From Pigmentiphaga sp. H8 (GTDB lineage: Bacteria > Pseudomonadota > Gammaproteobacteria > Burkholderiales > Burkholderiaceae_B), in the NCBI RefSeq assembly GCF_003854895.1, contig NZ_CP033966.1:2232001-2296000 (forward strand): a stretch of DNA of 64,000 nucleotides, in the 5' to 3' direction. Numbering within the stretch: position 1 is the stretch's first letter; the number at the start of each line of letters is the position of its first letter. Under the pieces are notes generated by a model. The model ran no database searches. It saw nothing but the letters and a program-made list of their open reading frames with translations, and was not told where the DNA came from. Below are positions 56,547-64,000 of this stretch, piece after piece. A program made the translations under genes and the position numbers.

Positions 56547-59500
56547 ATGAACAAGATCTACAAGACGGTTTGGAACGAGACGACGGGAGCGTGGGTCGCC
56601 GTCGATGAAAATACCGCGGCCAGAGGCAAGCCGTCTCGTTCGGGACGTAGCCGGGAGAAGGGAGGGCAAGCAGTCGCGAGCGCCGTGTTAGGTACGGGGC
56701 TGACCGTGCTTGTGACTGGCTTGATGATGGGCTTGCCCTTGCCCGCGGATGCAACGACCTATTATGGAAGCTGCAACAACCCACCGTCGGGAGCGGGCCC
56801 GGATGGCATCAACCATGCTGCGTCGGAAACGGCCAATCCTGTCGACGGATCGGGTATATGGTCCAACGTCATCGGCTGCGGGGCAAACGGCGGTAATTAC
56901 CTGGCAGTGCAAGTCATGGGGCCGTTCGCCAGAGCGACCGGCGCGGGCGCTGTATCGCTAGGCTATTCCTCGACGGCCGCCAACCGCGCGACGGCGGTGG
57001 GGATGCAGGCCCAGGCGACTGGAACGAGTGCCACGGCAGTGGGGCAATGGACCCGCGCGACCAGTGCCGGCAGTATCGCCATTGGCGGGGACAATTCTTC
57101 CAATACGGCCGACTCGGGAGCCCAGGCGACGGGTCCGAATGGCATCGCCATCGGCGGGCGTTCCCGAGCGCAAGGCGCGCAATCCGTTGCGATCGGCAGC
57201 CAGGCGGTCGCGACGAGAAACGGCGACGTGGCAATCGGTGAAATGGCGTTTACCGATGGAACGGGGAACCTATCTGGAGTTGCCATCGGCCGGACCGCTC
57301 GCGCGGTAGGGGCCGACGCCCTTGCCTACGGCAACAATGCCAGGGCTACGGCCGACTATGCAGGCGCCATAGGCAACTGGTCACAGGCGCAGGCGCGCAA
57401 CGCCATGGCCATAGGCAATTCCTCCAATGCAGCCGCGGAATTTTCGACAGCCATCGGGAATTTTTCCAGTGCGGGCAACACGTCCAGTACGGCGATCGGC
57501 AACTACGCCAATGCCAGCGGCCTGAACTCGGTAGCGATCGGCGGTGCGCCCGGAAATGCACAGACGGGAGCTCCCACGGCAGCCGGGTCGGGCGCGGTTG
57601 CGATCGGGACAGGTTCCAACGCGGCAAACAGCGGCTCCGTTGCGATCGGGCGGAGTGCTTCCACAGCATCGCAGACCGCCACTCCCAATGGACAAAGCGT
57701 TGCAATTGGCGAACGGGCCACGGCCAGCGGCGACCAATCCTTTGCCTTGGGGGCAAACGTCCAGGCGTCGGGGGATTCGTCGGTGGCCATTGGCGGTGAC
57801 GACGTCAACCGGCTGGCCCTGGATTCGACGCTGAGTTCGAAATACACGGCCATTACAGGGCAAACCTTGGTCGTCGGCCAGTATGTGGCTACGCAGGCCG
57901 GGCATGGATCAACCGCCGTGGGTGTGCAGGCACTGGCGTCCAGCGATTTTTCGTCCGCGTATGGGCTGAGTTCCAAAGCCAGTGGCGACGCCTCTTCCGC
58001 CTTCGGCGTACAGGCCGTGGCTTCCGGGGATGGTGCGACGGCCTTCGGCGCGGTAACCCAGGCCACCGGCGACGGAGCCGTCGCCATAGGCACAAATTCG
58101 ACCGCGGCCGGTCTGAACGCTACCGCGATCGGTGCGGGTAGCGCTTCAGGGGAAGGGGCGAACGCGCATGCCGAAGACTCGGTCGCCATTGGCGGCGCTT
58201 CGAATGCCAGGGGGGTGTCCAGCATAACGTTGGGAGCCCTGGCGCAGGCCGAGCAGGACTATTCGATTGCACAGGGCCATGGGGCCATGGCCCGAGGCTT
58301 GAATGACATCGCCATCGGCCGCGAAGCATCGACGGCCAGTGGCAATGGGAACAATATCGCCATTGGATATGGTGTGGGGACAGGCGCGATCGGGCAGAAC
58401 GTGGCCATGGGGTCTGGTTCCACGTCGGCCAATGCCGCCACCGCGAACGGCGGCGCCGTGGCGATCGGCCGGGACCAACGCGCCATCGGGGATGGCGCGG
58501 TGGCGCTGGGCGATCCCAATACGGCCAATGGTACCGGTGCGGTCGCGCTTGGTGCGAACAATACGGCCGCAGGCGACGAGCTCGGAGATACCGCCGCCAA
58601 TGGCGCCGTTGCCATCGGCAATGCGAACAAGGCTCTCGGACAGGGCGCGGTCGCGCTGGGCAACAGCTCGTCGGCTGCGGCGGCGGGGGCGTTGGCCCTC
58701 GGCGACACGGCCGCGGCGCAGGCGACCAACGGGGTGGCGCTGGGGTCCAATTCGATCGCTACGAACGCCGACGACGTGGCGCTGGGTTCGGGTTCGGTGA
58801 CCGAGGCCGCCGTGGCCACGGCCAGCGGGACGATAGACGGGACGACCTACGACTTCGCGGGAACGGCTCCGGCCAGCACGGTAAGCGTGGGCGCGGCGGG
58901 AGCCGAGCGCACGATCACGAACGTGGCGGCGGGGCGGATATCGGCCACGAGCACGGATGCCATCAATGGATCGCAGTTGTATGCGACCAACCAGGCCATT
59001 GAAACCGTGAGCGAGGTTGCGGTGAAGTACGACCGCAATCCGGACGACAGCGTCAACTACGAGAGCGTGACGCTGAATCCGGGCGGCAACCCGACGACGA
59101 TCAGCAACGTGGCGGCGGGCGAGCTGTCGGCCACGAGTACGGAAGCCGTCAACGGATCGCAGTTGTACGAGACGAACCAGAATGTGACGCAGCTGGGCAA
59201 TACATTCAACAACATCGCGGGTGACACGAGCCAGGCGAACACCGATGCCAACGGCATGGGCATCCGCTATGTACGGACGAACGAAGCGGGCCTGGCGCAG
59301 GCGGACTCGTCGGCGCAGGGCCAGGGCAGTACGGCGGTGGGGTATCACGCGACGGCCACGGCGACCAGCGCACTGGCCTTGGGCCGGGATGCGCAGGCCA
59401 ACCATGTGGATAGTGTGGCGCTCGGAGCCGACTCGGTAACGGCCGCGGCGGTCGGTACGGCGAGCGGGACGATAGCCGGGACGACGTATGACTTCGCCGG

Positions 59501-62500
59501 AACGACGCCGTCCAGCACGGTGAGCGTTGGCTCGGTGGGCACCGAGCGTACGATCACGAACGTGGCGGCGGGCCGGGTATCGGCCACGAGCACGGACGCG
59601 GTAAACGGATCGCAGCTGTATGCGACGAACCAGGCGGTCGAAACCCTGAACGAGGGAGCGGTGCAGTACGACCGCAATCCGGATGGCAGCGTGAACTACG
59701 AGAGCGTGACGCTGAACCCGGGCGGCAATGCGTCGACGATCAGTAATGTGGCGGCGGGTGATCTGTCGGCCACGAGCACGGACGCGGTCAATGGATCGCA
59801 GTTGTACGAGACGAACCAGAACGTGACGCAACTGGGCGACACGTTCAACAACATCGCGGGTGACACGAGTCAGGCGAACACGGATGCCAATGGCCTGGGT
59901 ATCCGCTATGTACGCACGAATGAAGCAGGCTTGACGCAGGCGGATTCGTCGGCACAGGGGCAAGGCAGCACGGCGGTGGGCTACAACGCGACGGCGACGG
60001 CCGACAGCGCGCTGGCGCTGGGACGTGAAGCGCAGGCGAGCCACGCGGGCAGCGTGGCCTTGGGTGCGAACTCGGTCGCTGACGGTAGCACGCTGGGCAT
60101 GGCGGCCTACAACCCGGGCACGGGTACGATTGCCGGGGTGGCGCCCGTGGGCGAGGTCAGTGTAGGCAGCGTGAACAACGAGCGCCGGGTGACCAATGTG
60201 GCGGCCGGCGCGGCCGATACTGATGCAGTGAATGTGAGCCAATTGCAGTCGGTGGCCACGAGCGTGGACAACCTGGGCGATCGGGCGGTGCAGTACGACG
60301 GCAACGTGGGCGATGCGAAAGACACGATCACGCTGGCGGGTACGCCATCGACCGACGGTGGGGCCACGGGGGGGACGCGGATCACGAACGTCTCGCAAGG
60401 CGAGTTGTCGGCCACGAGTACGGATGCGGTAAATGGTTCGCAGCTGTACGAGACGAACCAGAACGTGACGCAACTGGGCGACACACTGACCAATATTGCG
60501 GGCGATACGAGCCAGGCGAATACCGATGCCAACGGCCTGGGTATCCGCTATGTACGCACGAATGAAGCAGGCTTGACGCAGGCGGATTCGTCGGCACAGG
60601 GGCAAGGCAGCACGGCGGTGGGCTACAACGCGACGGCGACGGCCGACAGCGCGCTGGCGCTGGGACGTGAAGCGCAGGCGAGCCACGCGGGCAGCGTGGC
60701 CTTGGGTGCGAACTCGGTGGCCGACGGCAGCACGCTGAGTACGGGGGCGTACAACCCGGGCACAGGTACGATCGCTGGCGCAACGCCGGTGGGCGAGGTC
60801 AGTGTGGGTAGCGCCGGCAACGAACGAAGGCTTACGAACGTGGCGGCGGGTGCGGCAGAGACCGATGCGGTAAACGTGAGTCAGCTGCAAGCGGTGGCCA
60901 CGAACGTGGACAACCTGGGCGATCGGGCCGTGCAGTACGACGGCAACGTGGGCGATGCGAAAGACACGATCACGCTGGCGGGTACGCCGTCGACCGACGG
61001 TGGGGCCACGGGGGGGACGCGGATCACGAACGTCTCGCAAGGCGAGTTGTCGGCCACGAGTACGGATGCGGTAAATGGTTCGCAGCTGTACGAGACGAAC
61101 CAGAACGTGACGCAACTGGGCGACACGTTCAACAACATCGCGGGTGACACGAGTCAGGCGAACACGGATGCCAATGGCCTGGGTATCCGCTATGTACGCA
61201 CGAATGAAGCAGGCTTGACGCAGGCGGATTCGTCGGCACAGGGTCAAGGCAGCACGGCGGTGGGCTACAACGCGACGGCGACGGCCGACAGCGCCCTGGC
61301 TCTGGGACGTGAAGCGCAGGCGAGCCACGCGGGCAGCGTGGCCTTGGGTGCGAACTCCGTGGCTGACGGCAGTACCCTGGGCATGGCGGCCTACAACCCG
61401 GGCACGGGTACGATTGCTGGCGCAACGCCCGTGGGCGAGGTCAGTGTAGGCAGCGTGAACAACGAGCGCCGGGTTACGAACGTGGCAGCGGGTGCGCAGG
61501 CGAGCGATGCGGTGAACGTCAGCCAGCTGCAAGCGGTGGCTACGAACGTGGACAACCTGGGCGACCGTGCCGTGCAGTACGACGGCAACGTGGGCGATGC
61601 GAAAGACACGATCACGCTGGCGGGTACGCCATCGACCGACGGCGGGGCTACAGGGGGGACGCGGATCACCAACGTGTCGCAAGGGGAGTTGTCGGCGACG
61701 AGTACGGATGCGGTGAACGGATCGCAGCTGTATGAAACGAACCAGAACGTGACGCAGCTGGGCGACACGCTGACCAATATTACCGGTGACACGAGCCAGT
61801 CGAACACCGATGCCAATGGCATGGGTATCCGCTATGTGCGTACGAACGAAGCGGGCCTGGCGCAGGCGGACTCGTCGGCGCAGGGCCAGGGCAGCACGGC
61901 GGTGGGCTATCACGCGACGGCCACGGCGACCAGCGCGCTGGCCTTGGGCCGGGATGCGCAGGCCAACCATGTGGACAGCGTGGCGCTCGGAGCCGACTCG
62001 GTAACGGCCGCGGCGGTCGGTACGGCGAGCGGGACGATAGCGGGGACGACGTATGGCTTCGCCGGGGCGACGCCGTCCAGCACGGTGAGCGTTGGCTCGG
62101 TGGGCACCGAGCGTACGATCACGAACGTGGCGGCGGGTCGGCTCTCGGCCACGAGCACGGACGCGGTCAACGGATCGCAGCTATATGCGACGAACCAGGC
62201 GGTTGAAACCCTGAACGAGGGAGCGGTGCAGTACGACCGCAATCCGGATGGCAGCGTGAACTACGAGAGCGTGACGCTGAATCCGGGCGGCAACCCGACG
62301 ACGATCAGCAACGTGGCGGCGGGCGAGCTGTCGGCCACGAGCACGGACGCGGTCAACGGATCGCAGTTGTACGAGACGAATCAGAACGTGACGCAGCTGG
62401 GAGACACGCTGACCAACATTACCGGTGATACGAGCCAGGCGAACACCGATGCCAACGGCATGGGCATCCGTTACGTGCGCACGAATGAAGCCGGTTTGAC

Positions 62501-64000
62501 GCCCAGCGACTCGTCGGCACAAGGTCAAGGCAGCACGGCGGTGGGCTACAACGCGACGGCGACCGCCGACAGCGCGCTGGCGCTGGGCCGTGAAGCGCAA
62601 GCAAGCCACGCAGGCAGCGTGGCCTTGGGCGCGAACTCGGTCGCTGACGGTAGCACGCTGGGCATGGCGGCCTACAACCCGGGCACGGGGGCGATTGCCG
62701 GGGTGGCGCCCGTGGGCGAGGTCAGTGTGGGCAGCGCTGGCAACGAGCGCCGGGTCACGAACGTGGCAGCGGGTGCGGTAGCGACCGATGCGGTGAACGT
62801 GAGCCAGTTGCAATCTGTAGCCACGAGCGTGGACAACCTGGGCGACCGGGCGGTGCAGTACGACGGCAACGTGGGCGATGCGAAGGATACGATCACGCTG
62901 GCGGGTACCCCGTCGACCGACGGCGGCGCCACGGGGGGGACACGAATCACGAACGTGTCGCAAGGCGAATTGTCCGCGACGAGTACGGATGCGGTGAACG
63001 GTTCGCAGTTGTACGAGACGAACCAGAACGTGACGCAGCTGGGCAATACGTTCAACAACATCGCGGGGGACACGAGCCAGGCGAACACCGACGCCAACGG
63101 CATGGGCATCCGTTACGCGCGCACGAATGAAGCCGGCTTGACGCCCAGCGACGCGTCGGCACAGGGGCAAGGCAGCACGGCGGTGGGCTACGACGCGACG
63201 GCGACGGCCGACAGCGCGCTGGCTTTAGGCCGTGAAGCGCAGGCGAGCCACGCGGGCAGCGTGGCCTTGGGTGCGAACTCGGTGGCCGACGGCAGTACCC
63301 TGGGCATGGCGGCGTACAACCCGGGCACGGGAACCCTTGCTGGTACCGCACCTGTGGGTGAAGTCAGTGTGGGCAGCGCCGGCAACGAGCGCCGGCTTAC
63401 CAACGTGGCGGCCGGCGCGGCCGATACTGATGCGGTAAATGTGAGTCAGCTACAGGCGGTGGCCACGAACGTGGACAACCTGGGCGACCGTGCCGTGCAA
63501 TACGACGGCAACGTAGGCGATGTGAAGGACACGATCACCTTGGCGGGTACCCCGTCGACCGACGGCGGCGCCACGGGGGGGACGCGAATCACCAACGTGT
63601 CTCAGGGCGAGCTGTCGGCCACAAGCACGGACGCGGTGAACGGTTCGCAGTTGTACGAGACGAACCAGAACGTGACGCAGCTGGGCGACACGCTGACCAA
63701 TATTACCGGTGACACGAGCCAGTCGAACACCGATGCCAACGGCCTGGGCATCCGCTATGTACGGACGAACGAAGCAGGGCTGACACCCAGCGACGCGTCG
63801 GCACAAGGCCAGGGCAGCACGGCGGTGGGTTACAACGCGACGGCCACGGCCGATAGCGCGCTGGCACTGGGACGTGAAGCGCAGGCAAGCCACGCGGGCA
63901 GCGTGGCCTTGGGCGCGAACTCGGTGGCCGACGGCAGTACCCTGGGCATGACGGCGTACAACCCGGGCACGGGAACCCTTGCCGGTACCGCACCTGTGGG
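56547..64000 (+). CDS. Giant trimeric autotransporter adhesin (YadA/Hia type), 5' part
   Basis: At least 2484 codons, open to the window end. Residues 1-26 are an extended signal peptide region (MNKIYKTVWNETTGAWVAV) and the signal is probably cleaved near LPLPADA (residue 69). A short unique part has two cysteines (Cys76, Cys111). Residues about 125-750 are a YadA-type head of roughly 14-residue repeats of the SVAIG...A.A.G form. From about residue 750 comes a stalk in which NVAAG/SATSTDAVNGSQL neck modules alternate with short head patches, built from 213/214-residue repeats. The C-terminal membrane anchor lies beyond the window. Predicted role: surface adhesion, autoaggregation or biofilm. 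Confidence 0.93.
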   Translation, partial: MNKIYKTVWNETTGAWVAVDENTAARGKPSRSGRSREKGGQAVASAVLGTGLTVLVTGLMMGLPLPADATTYYGSCNNPPSGAGPDGINHAASETANPVDGSGIWSNVIGCGANGGNYLAVQVMGPFARATGAGAVSLGYSSTAANRATAVGMQAQATGTSATAVGQWTRATSAGSIAIGGDNSSNTADSGAQATGPNGIAIGGRSRAQGAQSVAIGSQAVATRNGDVAIGEMAFTDGTGNLSGVAIGRTARAVGADALAYGNNARATADYAGAIGNWSQAQARNAMAIGNSSNAAAEFSTAIGNFSSAGNTSSTAIGNYANASGLNSVAIGGAPGNAQTGAPTAAGSGAVAIGTGSNAANSGSVAIGRSASTASQTATPNGQSVAIGERATASGDQSFALGANVQASGDSSVAIGGDDVNRLALDSTLSSKYTAITGQTLVVGQYVATQAGHGSTAVGVQALASSDFSSAYGLSSKASGDASSAFGVQAVASGDGATAFGAVTQATGDGAVAIGTNSTAAGLNATAIGAGSASGEGANAHAEDSVAIGGASNARGVSSITLGALAQAEQDYSIAQGHGAMARGLNDIAIGREASTASGNGNNIAIGYGVGTGAIGQNVAMGSGSTSANAATANGGAVAIGRDQRAIGDGAVALGDPNTANGTGAVALGANNTAAGDELGDTAANGAVAIGNANKALGQGAVALGNSSSAAAAGALALGDTAAAQATNGVALGSNSIATNADDVALGSGSVTEAAVATASGTIDGTTYDFAGTAPASTVSVGAAGAERTITNVAAGRISATSTDAINGSQLYATNQAIETVSEVAVKYDRNPDDSVNYESVTLNPGGNPTTISNVAAGELSATSTEAVNGSQLYETNQNVTQLGNTFNNIAGDTSQANTDANGMGIRYVRTNEAGLAQADSSAQGQGSTAVGYHATATATSALALGRDAQANHVDSVALGADSVTAAAVGTASGTIAGTTYDFAGTTPSSTVSVGSVGTERTITNVAAGRVSATSTDAVNGSQLYATNQAVETLNEGAVQYDRNPDGSVNYESVTLNPGGNASTISNVAAGDLSATSTDAVNGSQLYETNQNVTQLGDTFNNIAGDTSQANTDANGLGIRYVRTNEAGLTQADSSAQGQGSTAVGYNATATADSALALGREAQASHAGSVALGANSVADGSTLGMAAYNPGTGTIAGVAPVGEVSVGSVNNERRVTNVAAGAADTDAVNVSQLQSVATSVDNLGDRAVQYDGNVGDAKDTITLAGTPSTDGGATGGTRITNVSQGELSATSTDAVNGSQLYETNQNVTQLGDTLTNIAGDTSQANTDANGLGIRYVRTNEAGLTQADSSAQGQGSTAVGYNATATADSALALGREAQASHAGSVALGANSVADGSTLSTGAYNPGTGTIAGATPVGEVSVGSAGNERRLTNVAAGAAETDAVNVSQLQAVATNVDNLGDRAVQYDGNVGDAKDTITLAGTPSTDGGATGGTRITNVSQGELSATSTDAVNGSQLYETNQNVTQLGDTFNNIAGDTSQANTDANGLGIRYVRTNEAGLTQADSSAQGQGSTAVGYNATATADSALALGREAQASHAGSVALGANSVADGSTLGMAAYNPGTGTIAGATPVGEVSVGSVNNERRVTNVAAGAQASDAVNVSQLQAVATNVDNLGDRAVQYDGNVGDAKDTITLAGTPSTDGGATGGTRITNVSQGELSATSTDAVNGSQLYETNQNVTQLGDTLTNITGDTSQSNTDANGMGIRYVRTNEAGLAQADSSAQGQGSTAVGYHATATATSALALGRDAQANHVDSVALGADSVTAAAVGTASGTIAGTTYGFAGATPSSTVSVGSVGTERTITNVAAGRLSATSTDAVNGSQLYATNQAVETLNEGAVQYDRNPDGSVNYESVTLNPGGNPTTISNVAAGELSATSTDAVNGSQLYETNQNVTQLGDTLTNITGDTSQANTDANGMGIRYVRTNEAGLTPSDSSAQGQGSTAVGYNATATADSALALGREAQASHAGSVALGANSVADGSTLGMAAYNPGTGAIAGVAPVGEVSVGSAGNERRVTNVAAGAVATDAVNVSQLQSVATSVDNLGDRAVQYDGNVGDAKDTITLAGTPSTDGGATGGTRITNVSQGELSATSTDAVNGSQLYETNQNVTQLGNTFNNIAGDTSQANTDANGMGIRYARTNEAGLTPSDASAQGQGSTAVGYDATATADSALALGREAQASHAGSVALGANSVADGSTLGMAAYNPGTGTLAGTAPVGEVSVGSAGNERRLTNVAAGAADTDAVNVSQLQAVATNVDNLGDRAVQYDGNVGDVKDTITLAGTPSTDGGATGGTRITNVSQGELSATSTDAVNGSQLYETNQNVTQLGDTLTNITGDTSQSNTDANGLGIRYVRTNEAGLTPSDASAQGQGSTAVGYNATATADSALALGREAQASHAGSVALGANSVADGSTLGMTAYNPGTGTLAGTAPV
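59307..64000 (+). repeat. Tandem 639/642-bp repeats encoding adhesin stalk, order B-A-A-A-B-A-A-A
   Basis: Measured from the Ser codon of the (S/A)SAQGQGSTAVG motif, units start at 59307 (B, 639 bp), 59946, 60588 and 61230 (A, 642 bp each), 61872 (B, 639 bp), 62511 and 63153 (A, 642 bp), and 63795 (A, cut by the window end). A units carry YNATATADSALALGREAQ and GNVGDAKDTITLAGTP; B units carry YHATATATSALALGRDAQ and YDRNPDGSVNYESVTLNPG. A divergent B-like unit precedes the array (about 58741-59306). B plus three A gives a 2565-bp higher-order period. Long stretches are identical between copies, so copy number may vary by recombination or be misassembled. Confidence 0.9.

Noticed and set aside
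58146..61970. A 1274-codon open frame on the minus strand
   Set aside because: It lies entirely antisense to the repetitive, GC-rich adhesin gene; its translation is Arg/His/Val-rich and repeats with the same 642-bp period, so it is a compositional shadow.
59307..64000. CRISPR-like periodic repeats
   Set aside because: The period is 639/642 bp, the repeats are in-frame protein-coding modules, and there are no short repeat-spacer units.
54985..64000. A tRNA-integrated genomic island with att sites
   Set aside because: No second copy of the tRNA 3' end, integrase or mobility gene was found in the window; the idea is kept only as a finding about gene order.

Overview
The window reads as a GC-rich betaproteobacterial chromosome, most likely an Alcaligenaceae member of the Bordetella/Achromobacter type. 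Four observations point there: seven Bug-type (TctC) periplasmic receptors with no TctA/TctB membrane genes, two GDSL-free 'gram-negative porin' proteins next to Bug genes, dense peripheral aromatic catabolism, and a tpiA-secG-tRNA-Leu(GAG) block. The genus is an inference; no rRNA or species marker is present.

Layout. 1-5.3 kb: the tail of an MFS transporter, an aldoxime dehydratase, a GST, a DUF333 lipoprotein, a PAS-LuxR regulator divergent from scoAB (acetoacetate:succinyl-CoA transfer). 4.3-15.1 kb: two back-to-back Rieske operons. The leftward one carries oxygenase, Bug receptor, Crp/Fnr regulator and ferredoxin-flavin reductase; the rightward one carries a second oxygenase, a fumarylacetoacetase, a quinone oxidoreductase, Bug and porin, and ends against a second Crp/Fnr gene. 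The fumarylacetoacetase product acetoacetate would be the substrate of ScoAB. 15.2-18.6 kb: VOC protein, Bug receptor behind an unusual paired operator, a PAS-GGDEF protein, DUF488 and DUF2945 proteins.

18.6-28.4 kb is the most interesting part. An HpaB-type flavin monooxygenase with an altered substrate pocket is followed by a maleamate-amidohydrolase-like enzyme, a maleate-isomerase-family protein lacking the usual cysteines, a complete branched-chain-type ABC transporter, a MarR regulator, a DUF1330 protein and a flavin reductase fused to an IclR effector domain. A TAAG-N3-CTTA inverted repeat stands in front of hpaB, marR and the reductase operon, so the three units look like one regulon for uptake and degradation of an unidentified (possibly N-heterocyclic) aromatic.

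28.4-41.1 kb: SDR, Bug, PhyH dioxygenase, two c-di-GMP proteins (one a MHYT-GGDEF-EAL hybrid), then an IclR-controlled meta-cleavage set (Bug, flavin hydroxylase, mhpB, mhpC) and a YcaC-like hydrolase. 41.4-45.3 kb: small membrane, lipoprotein and hypothetical genes, an orphan receiver domain, a CynX-type exporter and a GNAT. 45.5-53.5 kb: LysR, 2-oxoglutarate oxygenase, Bug and porin facing a Bug-ACMSD-aminomuconate deaminase operon, plus a second quinone oxidoreductase. 53.6-55.1 kb: housekeeping tpiA, secG, tRNA-Leu and a strong terminator. 55.1-64 kb: a LysR gene and the 5' part of a giant trimeric autotransporter adhesin (at least 2484 codons, running off the window) whose stalk is built from 639/642-bp repeats in a B-A-A-A order. 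No insertion sequence, phage gene, integrase, CRISPR array or rRNA was seen.
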